Position numbers and translations under genes: made by a program. Under the pieces are notes generated by a model, which saw nothing but the letters and a program-made list of their open reading frames with translations, did no database searches and was not told the DNA's origin. Positions 11,946 to 24,359 of a DNA stretch of 64,000 nt are shown piece by piece. The stretch lies in assembly GCF_963678635.1 (NCBI RefSeq), contig NC_087063.1:45428101-45492100 (forward strand). The letters run 5' to 3'. The DNA comes from Symsagittifera roscoffensis (Eukaryota; Xenacoelomorpha; Acoela; Convolutidae). Position 1 is the first letter of the stretch. The number at the start of each line of letters is the position of its first letter.

Positions 11946-13540
11946 TGTCAAAAATCCGTGCACACTGAAAGTAGCAAACAAACTAATTCAGAATGAAACC
12001 ACTCACATATTAGAAAATTTTGTAGGTCATATGAATAGTGGTTCAGACATCTGAGACCTGATATGATGAGTATTAGATGAAAGCATTTCATTGTATCACT
12101 TTTGTATTATTGGGTTCCTTCAAGCAAAACCAAGAAGGAGGCAGTAAATAAACAAATTTATGACAAAAAAATGCTAAAATTTAATTCTCAGCCTTAACGG
12201 AAAAAAACCTAAATTGAATCCACTATTAGATCTGCGAGATTATAATTGAAGATTAAACAAGTCGAAAGTTTTTTATAAACAGCCTAAGGCATTGATATGA
12301 AATTACACCTGTAAAGAGTAACCCTTTAAAGAAATGTGTAACTTATTAAACTTATTACAGAAACTTCCTGCACCATCAAAAGTGTTACTCTATGAAAGTT
12401 ATCAAAGAAAAATCCTTGTGCAAATTGAACATACTTTCATTGATGCTTTTGAAACTCTTCGTTCAATTTCTGCGTCAACAAAATTGTTACTTGATGGAAG
12501 AGTTGCATTAAAAAACTGGAAAATTATACAACAACTGAAGCCAAAGGTTTTTTTTGTTGAAGTACAATCTAATTTGGGACATATCCTAATCATTTAGAGA
12601 CAAAAACATGTTATTGTGTTTCGTTTTACATCGGAACTATCATGATAGATCAGACCTATCAAAACATCAAAAATAAAACTTAACCACTCGACAACTGTAG
12701 ATTTTTATGGAAATTCTCTCGGTGATTAAAAAAGTCGATATACTTTTTGGGAAGTTGCAGTGGCTAAAAAATACCAATTCCTGGTAAGCATCAATAACAA
12801 AAATTGATTTCTGCTTCTTGACACCACACAAAATTAAAAAGAAATAAAAAAATATTATTTCTAGTAATTCATCGGGGCCGTCAAAATATCGCAAGGGACC
12901 ATAAATTGAAAAGAATTGTCTTTGCCACAAACAGTTGCCGTATAAGATGAAACAGCTCAAACAACACCAGTTCTTGAATAGGCTAATAACGCCAAAGCTT
13001 AAAATTATAGACCAATATCTTTATGTCCAACTCTCAAACACTTCAGAACGTTTACTGAAAAAAACTGAGTTTTTTTTAGCGAAAACGTGTTTTTTTTTCT
13101 AAAAGTCAATTCGTGTTTGGTCAGCGATCCTCTCTAACCGAGGTTTTTCCAAATATACCGCCAAAAAATATATCCAAGAAAAATCTTTGCACAACTCGAT
13201 TATGCCCTCTTTGATGTTTTTGAAACTCATGGTTCTGTTTCACCTAAAAAAAAATTGAGAAAATGATGGGCTTGGAATCAAAAACAATGAGTATTGTCTG
13301 AATTTTTTTTTAATACTTAGAAAATTCATTCGAAAGGATGTTTTGTCTATAAATTGATTTCAAGCAAAGAGCACCCCCAAAACACGGTAAAGATCAGCAT
13401 CTATTCAATATTTATGTTAATGAATTGGAAAAGCTATTAGACAACAACTGAGAAAGGATACAATAAGAAGTTGATATAATCTTTTGCTCACATTTGCGTT
13501 CCAATTTGTGAAAAGAAAAAATTAACTAAACCTTGCCCTG
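11945..13540 (+). repeat. array unit C with internal duplication
   Basis: It begins like unit B, including the jump to the motif-A segment (12395-12470). It then returns to the upstream marker CAACAAAATTGTTACTTGATGG and runs through the full set of RT blocks up to the segment before the thumb. The motif-A region is therefore present twice in this unit (12405 and 13175), consistent with unequal exchange between a B-like and a complete unit. Confidence 0.6.
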
Positions 13541-13544
13541 AAAG

Positions 13545-15190
13545 CGTTCTTTTGTATCACTTTTGTATTCTTGATTTCCTTCATGAAAAATTGAGAAGAA
13601 GGCATTGAAATAGTAAATCTAATATTGGATTTGGAAGATTAATTTTAAAAGAAAAAACCAGTCGAAAATTTTTTAAACAGCTTTAGGCAGTGCTTTGAAA
13701 AATTACCTGTGATGAGTACCTTCATAAAGAAATTGTGTAATTATAAGCTTAACTAAAAATAGAAAATTCTTGCGCCAACAAAATTGTTACTTGGTGAAAG
13801 AACTGGGTGAAAAAACCCAAAAATGATAAAACAGCTGAAGCAAAAACGTTTCTAGTTGAAGTAACAACTAACTTACGATATATCCTAATCATTCAGAGAC
13901 AAAACATGTCAGTGTTTTTGCATTTCACATCAAAACTATCATGATAGATGAGACCTATCAGAACATCAAAAACCAAACTTAATCACACGACAACCGTTTG
14001 TTTACATGGAAATTGTCTAGACATTGAAAAAATGATAAAGTTGTTTTTGGGGTTTTTGCGGTGGCTAAAAAATGCCAATATACTTCGGTACGGGGCCTGG
14101 CAACCATCATTAACAAAAATTGATTTCTGCTTCATCACCTTAATAAAAAGTGAGTTGAACTGAAAAAAGTAATACTTGTATTAAATTATTGTGGCGGTCA
14201 AAATACCGCTATGACCACAGCTTGAAAAAAACTGTCTTTGCCACAAACAGTTGCCTTAAAAGACAAAAACTGCTCAAATTAGACCAGCTCATGAAAAAGG
14301 TAATCACGCCAAAGCTGAAAACTATTGAACAATATATCTATGTCCAAGTCTATAGTACTTCAGAACGTTTACTGAAAACGAAAAATAGTTTTTTGTAGTG
14401 GAAATGTTTTTTTTTCTATAAATCACTTCGGTTTTTGTCAGCCCACTTCTCTAACCGAAGTTTTTTTTGAAATATACCGTCAAAATATTATCCAAGAAAA
14501 AAAACCTTGCGCAAATCGATTATGCACTCTTTAATGTTTTTGAAACTCTTGGTTCAATTTCACCTAAAATAGTTTTGAGAAAAACATGGGCTTTGAGAAA
14601 ATCGTTTTGAGAAAAATATTGAGCATACTCTGAAGTTTTTTGTGATTCGTAGAAAATTCATTCGAAAGGATGTTTCGCGGATAAAATGATTTCAAGCAAA
14701 GAGCGCCCCCAAGACTCGGTAAAGATCAGCATCTATTCAATATTTATGTTAATGACTTGGAAAAACTACTAGACAACAACTGCGAAAGAATAAAATAAGA
14801 ACTTGATATAGTCTATTGCTCACATTTGAGTATCAATTTGTGAAAAAACTCGAAGTTAACAAAATCTTGCCCCGAAATTTAACAACAAATGAAACTGTTA
14901 TCACTTGTTTCAGTGAAAAACCAAAGGCAGTGTTTTGAAAACTGAATGCTATCTAAAGAACCGACGTGGAAAATGAAATTGAGAGGCTTTGTGTGAAGTT
15001 CCACAAACATAACAATCAAAATAATTAAAAATTATTTGAGTCAAATCTATTCGTCGAATAAGCGTCTCAAAAAATTTTTTTATCGAAAGCTGTGGCTGTT
15101 ACCTTCTTTCACCGAAAGCAAGCAACTGTCCAACGGTTGTCAATAAGGTAAGGATTTCACAACAAAACCATAAAATGCTTTGAGTGTGTC
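13545..15190 (+). repeat. array unit D
   Basis: The initial GTAGCAAAC marker is deleted and the unit opens at the TTGTATCAC marker. All later markers are present, including the block with EKGNHAKAENY (near 14295), QFGF-like (14424), motif A (14510-14580) and the spacer leading to unit E. Confidence 0.6.
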
Positions 15191-16540
15191 AGAAATATCT
15201 GCGGACTAAAAGTAGCAAACAAACTGTTTCCAATTATTACCTTGTCATATATTAGAAAATTTTGTAGGTCATATGTTTGTGATTTGGACATCTGAGCGTT
15301 GATAGTATGGGTATGAAATGAAGGCATTTCATTGTATCATTTTTTTGTTCTTGGGTGCCTTCATGCAAAATTGAGAAGGAGGCAGTGAATAAACAAATCT
15401 AATGTTAGATTTGGAAGATTATCAAGGGAAGAGTAAACAAGTCGAAAACTTTTTTAACAGCATTAGGCAATGGTATAAAAACACATCTAAGAAGAGTAAC
15501 TTTTTAAAGAAATTGTGTAATTATAGGTTAAATTAATTACAGAAAACTTCAGCCTCAACAAAATTGTTACTTGATGGAAGAGTTGCGTTAAAAAACTGGA
15601 AAATTATACAACAACTGAAGCCAAAGGCTTTTTTTGTTGAAGTACAATCTAATTTGGACATATCCTAATCATTTAGAGACAAAAACTTGTCATTGTGTTT
15701 CGTTTTACATCGAAACTATCGAACATCAAAAATAAAACTTAACCACTCGACAACTGTAGATTTTTATGGAAATTCTCTCGGCGATTAAAAAAGTCGATAT
15801 ACTTTTTGGGAAGTTGCAGTGGCTAAAAAATGCCATTTCCTTTTCGCTACGGTGCCTGGTAAGCATCAATAACAAAAATTGATTTCTGCTTCATGACACC
15901 AAACAAAATTGAAAAGAAATAAAAAAATATTATTTCTAGTAATTCATCGGAGCCGTCAAAATACCGCAAAACACCAGTTCTTGAAAAGGGTAATCACGCC
16001 AAAGCTGAAAACTATCTTTATGTCCAACTCTCAAACACTTCAGAACGTTTATTGAAAAAAACTGATAGCTTTTTTGAGTGAAAATGTTTTTTTTTCTGAA
16101 AATCAATTCAGTTTTTGTCAGCGCTCCTCTCTAGCCAAAGCCTTATCAAATGTACCGCCACAAAATTATCAAAGAAAAACGTTCTGCAAATCGAACATGC
16201 TTTTCTTGTTGTTTCTGATATAGTTGGTTCAATCTGACCTAAAGTGCTTTTGAGAAAAAGATGGACTTGAAATCAAAAACACTGAACATACTTTATATTT
16301 TATAGAACATAGAAAACCCATTTGAATGGATGCTTCGCCGATAAGTTGAATTCAAGCAAAGAGCATCACAAGACACGGTAAGGATCGGCTTCTATTCAAT
16401 ATTAATGTCAATTACTTGGACAACAACTGCAAAAGGAGGATACAATAAGAAGTTTACATAGTCTATTGCTCACATTTGAGTTTCAATTTGTGAAAAAATA
16501 GAGGTTGACTCAAATTTGATCTTTTTTTCAAATGTGAAAA
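15190..16540 (+). repeat. array unit E
   Basis: All markers are in order, with a small deletion in the TATCATGATAGATGA segment. It is the last unit and the only one followed by a recognisable RT thumb (16550-16780). This suggests that the rightmost unit preserves the original 3' continuation of the LINE. Confidence 0.6.
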
Positions 16541-16790
16541 ACTTATAATCAAATGAAAACAAAACAGAGGTTGTCATTATTGCTAGTCCTAGAAAGAAGG
16601 TTAAAAAAGATAGAAATAGCGCCACTTAAAATCGCAGAAAAAACTAAGGCTGCTCAGTATTTAGGTGGCGTAAAAACAATATACTTAGCAAAGGACTTAA
16701 TAGTTAACATTGTTGTCCAAAAATTGGCAACAGCAAGAAGAACTTTATTTTCTCTAAAACTCCCTGTCAATTGCATATAAGGTTACAATT
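16540..16790 (+). pseudogene. LINE RT thumb region, end of the array
   Basis: The 75-codon frame 16553-16780 carries AQYLGGVKTI and then VVQKLATARRTLFSL. This matches the KYLG-x-x-[IL]D and helical K-x-x-x-A-x-x-x-L segment that follows the palm in LINE reverse transcriptases. A neighbouring frame just upstream reads IIASPRKKVKK, a common lead-in, so a frameshift lies near 16600. Its position directly after unit E fits a continuous, decayed RT gene. Confidence 0.55.
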
Positions 16791-16799
16791 TTCAAAATT

Positions 16800-17395
16800 T
16801 ATGCTTTTAGCTCAACTATTCACTTTCACTTTAAGTTGGAATTCAAAAAATGCAAAAATTTTATTAGATTGACAAGATAATTGGACTTCAAAATTGCTTT
16901 TTCTTACGGAAAACTTGAAAGTTTACTTGTTCTGAAAACAAATAACAAAATACGTCAAATAGTTCTTGAAACTAGATACTACAAGGTTTCATACTTTTAC
17001 AATTAGTGTACTGTAAGTTACCATGTTTTAGAAGAAGTCATTTTTATTTTACGAATACTGCAAGTTCAAATCACATTCTAAAGAATTTTAAAAATAATAC
17101 AAAAACAACGTAAATTTCTTCAACCAACCTGGTTGCTTTTAATTTGAACAGGCCTAAATTGATAAAAAAAAACCTTGTTTGGCGGAAACTTATAGCAAAC
17201 CTGGTTTAATCTTCGGTTAATTCTGACTATGAAAATTTTGCAGGTTTCCATTAATTTTTTAAATAAAAGTATCAAATTTCCAAAAACCATCTAACTTCCA
17301 TTTTAGCATAAGAAATGCAAAGAATTTCAATTCTCATATATATCTATGTATATATACCCGGGTTGACCAAAACTTCTAATCATACAATTTCCATT
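16800..17395. other. AT-rich stretch, nothing recognised
   Basis: No protein block, RNA gene or shared repeat was found between the LINE thumb relic and the gap. Confidence 0.4.
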
Positions 17396-17595
17396 NNNNN
17401 NNNNNNNNNNNNNNNNNNNNNNNNNNNNNNNNNNNNNNNNNNNNNNNNNNNNNNNNNNNNNNNNNNNNNNNNNNNNNNNNNNNNNNNNNNNNNNNNNNNN
17501 NNNNNNNNNNNNNNNNNNNNNNNNNNNNNNNNNNNNNNNNNNNNNNNNNNNNNNNNNNNNNNNNNNNNNNNNNNNNNNNNNNNNNNNNNNNNNNN
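17396..17595. other. assembly gap (200 N)
   Basis: Exactly 200 undetermined bases, the same length as the gap at 51518-51717, so both are placeholders rather than measured sizes. Frames that cross them are meaningless. Confidence 0.99.
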
Positions 17596-17985
17596 GGTTT
17601 TCTCGAGGGGTGGGGCGAAATTAAAAAAAGTTTGAAAATTTTGCCGACCTTTTTTAGGTCGACCAAATAGATTTTCTGAGCTCTCCTAAATCACTTGAAA
17701 AATCGGAGGATTATACAAACTATTATGTGTTCCGAACTTCGAGCAAAGGGAAAAGTATATGTTTGTAGGGTAGCTTTTTGTTCAGACCAGGTTTTTTATA
17801 TAAAACATTAATTTTAAAAAATCACTGTTTTTTATAACGGTTGATCTACATACTTTCTTATTTTTTTTTGAGCCTATTTAGGGGCGGATCTACGATTTTC
17901 TCGAGGGGGCGGATTTTCAGAAAATGTTCGAAAATTTTGTCGTTCAAAAAGATTTTCCGAGCTCTCCTAAAGCACCAAAAAGACA
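17596..17985 (+). repeat. pair of GC-rich direct repeats
   Basis: 17599-17690 and 17893-17972 share TTTTCTCGAGGGG, then a GAAAATTTTG segment, then GATTTTC-GAGCTCTCCTAAA. They are direct copies about 290 bp apart. The lead-in of the second (GGGGCGGATCTACGATTTTCTCGAGGGGGCGG) looks like the end of a small dispersed element. The first copy begins at the gap edge. Confidence 0.5.
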
Positions 17986-18099
17986 TTATTTTGGTAGAAA
18001 TTTCTGGTAAAACTAGTAGATATTGGCGTAGATATTAGTAAAATTTTAGGGTTCGTCCCCAAATATGGCTATCTCAAAATAGTACAAAGGGGGACCCTT

Positions 18100-18178
18100 T
18101 GGGCCGGCAGGGTTTCATTTCGAATCCCTGAAGGGGGGGGGGGCGTCGCCCCCAAGCCCCCTTCTACCCGGGTCGAGA
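18100..18178. repeat. GC-rich hairpin segment
   Basis: A GGGGGG tract is followed by CGTCGCCCCCAAGCCCCC, giving G-run and C-run arms around GCGTCGC, in otherwise AT-rich DNA. It runs directly into the GAGCGG array and may be part of the same small element. Confidence 0.4.
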
Positions 18179-18179
18179 T

Positions 18180-18384
18180 CCCGCTCAAAAACCGCTCAAG
18201 ATTTGAGCGGTTTGAGCGGTTTTCCAGCAAGATTTGAGCGGTTTGAGCGGTTTGGGCGGTTTGGGCGGTTTTTTTGGAAAAACCGCTCAAACCGCTCAAA
18301 TCTTGCTTAAAAAACCGCTCATTTCTTGCGGTGATTTTTGAACGGTTTTTCAAGCAAGATTTGAGCGGTTTTTGAGCGGTTTTT
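18180..18384. repeat. palindromic array of the motif GAGCGGTTT
   Basis: At least sixteen copies of the core GAGCGGTTT or its complement AAACCGCTC occur in about 205 bp, in both orientations. 18226-18253 and 18280-18307 form a perfect 28-bp inverted repeat with a 26-bp loop made of GGGCGGTTT variants. Further half-hairpins lie to both sides. The motif was not noticed elsewhere in the window. Confidence 0.85.
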
Positions 18385-18392
18385 ATACACCA

Positions 18393-18465
18393 CCCCCCCC
18401 CCCCCCCAAATGTATACCCCCCCCCCAACGTACTACCCCATCCCCCAAACGTACCCCCTGAGCCT
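18393..18465 (-). repeat. C-rich minisatellite fragment (GTACGTTGGGGG family)
   Basis: Long C runs with CCAACGTACTACCCC and CCCAAACGTACCCCC. On the - strand this reads as GTACGTTGGGGG-type repeats, the same motif as at 42950-43110. Runs of more than ten C make it prone to assembly and replication error. Confidence 0.6.
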
Positions 18466-18681
18466 CTGAGCCTATGTAAACTACTCGTTTAGTAATTCGA
18501 AGACTATCCATGCTGCCAGCACAAAATTTTTTTTCGCACATAAGGTTGCTCCAGACTGAAAGCAGAGAATGGGGCATTTTTTTCTCTTGGGAGATGGACT
18601 CAAACTGAAACGCATAAAAATTGAACCATCAATTTTTTCGCCTTTATAACACCAATTATTGCGCAGTCTGAACCGGATGAA

Positions 18682-19040
18682 TCTAAAAATTATTTCTTAC
18701 TAACCAATCATGATCCATAGCTAACTTTGACAATTATTTGTAGTGCTGAAACTACTTCTAGTTTCAGCACCAGAACGGTTTGAATAAATCTTAGAAGACA
18801 GTTGTTCTCTTTTGGAACAATTTTCAAAAACTTAACTCGCAAATACCAGTATACACTAGATCTATTGAGACTAGGATATATAACAGTAAGAATAAGATTG
18901 GTATCAGACTAAGAAGTTGCACGAATCTATTCGCCGAAAATAAGAAAGCTTGACGAACAGAGACGGTGTACTTTATCTGAAATTGCTCTATGAGTAAATT
19001 ACCTCAAGCAATCAACTCATCTGGTGCGACCAAAAGTCTA
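18682..19040 (+). repeat. dispersed repeat R3, left copy
   Basis: About 350 bp match 34304-34650 in direct orientation. A conserved hairpin lies at 18743-18770 (GTGCTGAAACT and AGTTTCAGCAC arms), and the repeat also includes CAAATACCAGTATACACTAG and AAGTTGCACGAATCTATTCG. With the right copy it brackets the whole A/C-rich block that contains a Ty3 element. The two copies could be old LTR pieces or an unrelated dispersed repeat. The matching region ends around 19040. Confidence 0.6.
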
Positions 19041-20690
19041 GAACAAGACCTAATAACAATCTTATATTTAGCGAATTAGAATCAAAAACAAGATCAAATT
19101 ATAAATTGCAAAATTACAAAATGTTAGATGGCATAGACGGTTTAATAGATATAATTTAATAAATATACTGCAATATTTCAAACAATACGACAAATACCAG
19201 AACAAAAATTGAACAACAGACCAAGCTTCTACTTCACGACACAACGCAAACCTCAAAAAGTATATGCCTTCAGAATCTTCTATGCAGTATATTTTCAATC
19301 TCTGACATGAAAATAAATTTACTTGGAGCAATAAATCTAATATCCAAGCAGTACACTTCTTGATGCTTTATAGCTATCCTATATAACAATAATCACTTGT
19401 AAAAAATACTAAAGTCGTTCCTTTTGTCAAAAAAGCAGTAATTAAAGTTTGAAAATTTTTGTAAAATTAAAATTTATTGAATAAAAATACAAAAATTAGT
19501 TAGTATTAAATTTAAATTTAGTTTACCTAAATTTATAAAAAGTTTCATTCTTCTCAAGGACTTGTTATGCAGTTCTTCATCCTTGCTTCGTCATCTAAAA
19601 AATAACTGATCAGTTCAAGAACAAATATCATTTAAAAACGTAACCCTGAAATCAAACTTTTCAAATCTTTCTTTAACATAAACTTTATATCTAAAGAAAA
19701 CTATCAAAGCTTATCCATGCTTTCTGAAAATTTAAATTTCCCCTAAAACCAGATCATCAAGGTTTCTTTGGATCTTCAAATTTCAACTTAACTCAAGGTT
19801 TTATTTCATTTAAAATATTTGGTCATGAAGGCTTCCCTTGGATCAATCAGAATAAATTTGTTCTCCCCACCTCATAGTTAAAAGTGTCTAACGACCTCAA
19901 ACGTCGATTTACTCTCCAGGCATTATCGAAGACCCAAGGGTGATAATAAATTTTGAAAACTATTATAATAAGGATAAACAGTGAAGAACTTCGGTTACTC
20001 ATCCTTCACCTGAGTCATTCCTCTTAACTGACCGAGGCTAAACCACAGAATAAAAATTAGTAAATTTCATAATAGTATCTACCGATCTACTTGTGTTCTA
20101 TTTATACCTGAACCTTGTGGGCTGATTTACTAGTTTCCTACCGTCGATCTTAAAATCGAAACCCAAAAGGAATAAGTAAGTTTCCTTAAAATAATTCTTA
20201 GCCACCGGGAAAGTTAACATCATTCTCACGAATTGATATACTCTCTCTCCAACACTTCAGCCTCGACAATCTATGCCCCAAATATAGGATAATCCACAAA
20301 AGTCAAAAGAAAAAACAATTTAGGAAAACCTTTTTTGATCTCCTGGATTTTGCAACTATCATCCTAAACCTTATGTCAAGGGATAGTTCAGGCAGTAAGC
20401 AAAAAAAAAACTTCAGAACTGTTCAATATAAAACGAAAGATACGACCTTGTAATTACACCATATAGACATATAATAGGATATACCAGATCGAAAAGGCAA
20501 ACAAAAAAAGACAATAATAGCAAAACAACAACACTACTTTAAGCGAAGATTTTCAAAAACTAGAAACGCAGTTTCGGAACCAGATACAATTACAATACAA
20601 GAACTTCCGGACCTAAAAGACTCAAAAGACAAAAATAACCCAAAAAAGTTCAAAAAAATTTTTCCGAATCAAAATCACATCGCCATTGCC
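19041..20690. other. A/C-rich leader-like stretch
   Basis: No readable protein. Base composition on the + strand matches that of the Ty3 remnant that follows (A-rich, G-poor), so it may be the decayed 5' untranslated region or LTR of that element. No primer-binding site could be established with confidence. Confidence 0.3.
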
Positions 20691-20704
20691 ATCATCAATA
20701 AAAG

Positions 20705-21240
20705 GTAAACGCAGAAAAATCATGCATCTGTAAACCAGTACGACTCTATGATTGGAATCAACCATTAGGACATATTGAAGGTTACACCTTAACGGTAATA
20801 AATTACAAAAAATGATTCAATACGACGAAAACTTTTAAGATGACTCTATACTTTCATTTGTCATCCATCCACAAAATGATCCCGCTAGAGGAAAAGTACA
20901 ATTTTGTCATAATTTAATTGCAAAATTTATCAAAAAAGGAAATTGCCCATGTAAACAGGAATTTCTCGAAATAAGAACCATAGAAAAATACTTGATCACT
21001 ATCGAAATAGCATCTGTTTTCACTATTAAAGTTTTACCATCACGAACAAATCAAACACCGCATCAAATACAAACAGATGACATAGATCTAAAATTCTCAA
21101 AATTTTTACAGAATATATCAAAAACATCCAATGTCACAAAGATCAAATTCAAAATTTACAAACGAAGTTTTCTCTTTTATTTATGGTTATATATCCATAT
21201 AAGAACCAAAAGAACTGTTAAATGAGTCACCACCTTAAAC
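20705..21240 (+). pseudogene. copy 1: upstream part of gag or a leader protein
   Basis: Several short open pieces read in sequence as one protein: GHIEGYTLTVINYKK (near 20770), HPQNDPARGKVQFCHNL (near 20870), then the frame 20992-21225 with IASVFTIKVLPSRTNQ. I recognise no domain. The position ahead of the gag core and the shared base composition suggest an N-terminal gag or accessory region of the element. The corresponding part of copy 2 lies beyond its truncation at 63.48 kb and cannot be compared. Confidence 0.35.
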
Positions 21241-22479
21241 ATCTCAACATGCAGATGTAAGACAAGAAATCAACCTTTTCTCGCAATTTTTAGATTTAAT
21301 TCGTGAAAAAATTGCCAATAATGAAATCTCAAAAAAATTAAAAGATGATTTACAACGAATGCTAGCTTGGTTCAAAATACACTATTTTGTTCACAATTTA
21401 GAATTTAATTCAACATCAAGAACGAATTTCCGACCACAAAATTTCTACGATGAAACTATGTAATAACAGATTATTTTTGGGACCCCGACTGGTCTCATCT
21501 TTTATTTATCACTATTACCACTGATGTTTCAAGTGCGGCATTTTCCATTGTTTCTGTACACAAAGATTATTTGAGAGTAACTCCACTCACTATTGACGCA
21601 ACACCCTTAAATTATAACCTAAATTTCATTGATAGAACAGGAAATAATAGTTTGAATCAACATTTATAAATACTCAAGAAACCCTTAATGGAACTAGAAA
21701 CCTTACACAACAAAATATCCAAACCACATCACATTTTATAAATGATGAAATAATTGAAGCAATACCTACAACATCCTAACAGAGTATTTTCTGATTCAAC
21801 CAAAATTTGTAACACCATATGAGAAAAATACTCTTTTTCCGAAAACAACAATTGAATCAACAATAAAACAATCCGTTGTTCCAAAATATTTACAAATGAA
21901 TTATCAAACATACAGACCAATAACAAAACTACGACAATTAAACAAACAAAAACATACTAATCGAAAAAATATTGCAAATCACAACTCTGACTTTTTCACA
22001 AACAATACCACCAATAGCAAAACCTTTTTTATACAATACGTAATCAAATTCAACCACAATAACAAGATTACAATGAACAAACTCCACAACTAATGAACTC
22101 AGTACTCTTAAAGGAAGAAACAAAAAAACTACAACAGACCGTAATGAAAACTATCCATTTTTTCAAGAAAACAAAATTCCAACAAACAGAGCATTAACAA
22201 GAAGTCAATCACACTATTCCAAAGATGAAATCTTTCTCAATCAAAATCAACAAAAAATCATGATTATCCAAGAAATAACAATTGGAAAAAAATTAATCAA
22301 AAAGATATTATTTAATCATATATTTTTGAACCCTATATGCACTCAGAACAAACACGACAAACAGGACAACTTTTTAATCAAAGGCAAAATTTGGCATCAT
22401 CTAGTAATATTATATAATCACAAAACCCCACAAACACCTAAAGTTACCAACCAAATCAAATGCAAATTGAAATTCCATT

Positions 22480-24100
22480 ACCATAAGACATGCAACAACA
22501 AGAAATTACAAAGACCCAACTTACAAAGTTTTCACAAATACCAAATGGAGCAGAATCATTTCAAATGACAATAATTCCATGCCTTATAGGTAGATCTACC
22601 AGTTCATCTAAGCAATCACTCATGGTATTCACGGGAACAGACCCTGAACATTCAGTAAAAGACTACATGAATGCAGTTACATCAAATTTAGTTTTGAATA
22701 TAGATCCAGAACCAGTAAATACACCACTTCATCAAAATTGGATATATAGACGTACAGTTTTAATCCAAAACCACTCCTGATGGTGCAGCTCAAAAATGAT
22801 TTTCAGTCCCACCTATAGCAATTGAAGGAGATTGGAAATGATTCACACAAGAATTTTCAAAATTGTTTGACTCCTAAAGAAACAGGCAACATCAAAGAGT
22901 TTCATGCAAGGAGAGTCGCAGACTTTCTAACGAAACAAAACAACAACTCGTAGTAAGAGTTGAAGCATTTTCCCTCAATTAAGAGAAGCATTTTCCCTCA
23001 ATACACATGATTACAAAAATACGAAAATGACAGAAATCTTAATGATTTTTCTAACGCCCTATTACGCAAAATTGGAATAAAAAGAGAGCGACACATCGAT
23101 CATCAATCCGAAAACCCAATCAAGATTTGCGAAAACTAGTAGACAAACTAGAGCAAGCTGAAATCACAATGAAACTAGAAGAAGCAAAAAATTTCAAACT
23201 ACAATATGTAATTAACACTGAAACAACAACATTACAAATTCATAATATGCAAGACTCTGATAACGAAATAGCAGAAAAAATTACTCGTATTTTGAACATT
23301 TACGAAAAAATTACAAATTTCGAAGGTAAACCATCATTCAAAAACTGGTGCAACTACTATGTCGTAGATAAGGACAAAGCATTGCTGAATGCAGACAAAA
23401 ACAACAAGATGATCATAACAGACCACAAAAGCAAAGAGGACCAAATAACTATTTCTACCAATACTTGAAAAAAATCAAAGTCTAGCAAACAAAAATGTTC
23501 AAAGCAACAACATCTCAGTAAAACCACTTCCAGATAGCTATAAAAGGTACAGATCACAATCCCCTTGTCGAAATATTTTTCGTGGAAGATCAACGGACGA
23601 AAGAATTTCACGAAATTATTCACAAAATAAATAGAGCAGATCAAATAGTCAAAAAAATCAGTATCGAGTTAATTACTCAAGATCAAACTCAAATAGAAGT
23701 AACTACTCAATTTATAATAGAAATTGTTCTGATTCAAAATCCCTAAACAGTTACTATTCTAGTGATCTTTCATGAAATCCATCAATCAACCAAAATCAAA
23801 ATCATTCAAATAAGAGAAACCGAAACTACTCGTATAATAGATCACGGAACTACTCCAACAGTAGACCATACTACAGCAATAACAACAATGAATTCAGTGA
23901 TAACTCTAGGAATAGAAACAACAACTATCCAAACAGACAAAAAAATTATTTTCTGTCAACGCATAGAAATAATATTCCTTATTCAGCCTCACAAAGTCAA
24001 AATTACAGAAGTAGTACACCAAAACACCAAAGACAAATCAGTCAAGTAGAACCAACAGATGAAACTTATCCAGATCCTCCAGGTATCGACAATACAGAAA
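22480..24100 (+). pseudogene. copy 1: gag core and nucleocapsid region
   Basis: 22490-22780 contains the capsid-like block FTGTDPEHSVKDYMNAV and NTPLHQNWIYRRT. Fragments then follow with RNKQHQR-like and RIETLVR-like readings, and 23127-23468 ends with FKNWCNYY, the decayed start of a CCHC knuckle that is intact in copy 2 (CX2CX4HX4C). 23640-24010 encodes, in a shifting frame, an Asn/Arg/Ser-rich tail as in copy 2. Gag packages the element RNA into particles. At least four frameshifts separate the pieces. Confidence 0.7.
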
Positions 24101-24359
24101 TTTTGGAAATACAGTTTAATCACATACACTGTGAAACCACAGATGAAAAAAGTGATGCAGAAAACACACTTTTAACAAACATGCTTCACATCAAAAATGA
24201 ATATGAAACTCCCAACAATTCGAATTATTACCAAAATAATACAAACACCTTAATCCTGAAGAGCCAAATAACAATCCAAATACTATAGATTATACTCCAC
24301 ATATTATCAAAACCCATTCAAATATTAACATTATATATCAAAATACAGCAAAAAAAATA

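Larger units (their letters stand above)
9284..16790 (+). repeat. array of about five diverged ~1.7-kb LINE-derived units
   Basis: The same markers recur in the same order and orientation. GTAGCAAACAAACTG-type sites lie near 9284, 10805, 11969 and 15211. The TTGTATCACTTTTGTA marker lies near 9405, 10925, 12090, 13553 and 15335. A motif with TATCATGATAGATGA recurs at 9760, 12640 and 13940, with a shortened form at 15715. The TTCAGAACGTTTACTG marker lies near 10180, 13040, 14358 and 16040, and CGGTAAGGATCGGC-type sites near 10515, 11440, 13392, 14718 and 16377. The markers from about 10130 onward within each unit translate, through many breaks, as a LINE RT palm domain. Units differ by internal deletions and one partial internal duplication. 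Either tandem duplication or repeated insertion could explain the array; the constant order favours duplication. Confidence 0.75.

Noticed and set aside
17315-17666. ORFs crossing N bases
   Set aside because: Most residues are undetermined; the frames exist only because N codons are not stops.
18100-18384. CRISPR-like regular repeats
   Set aside because: The units are 9 bp, inverted in both orientations and without unique spacers; the window is eukaryotic.
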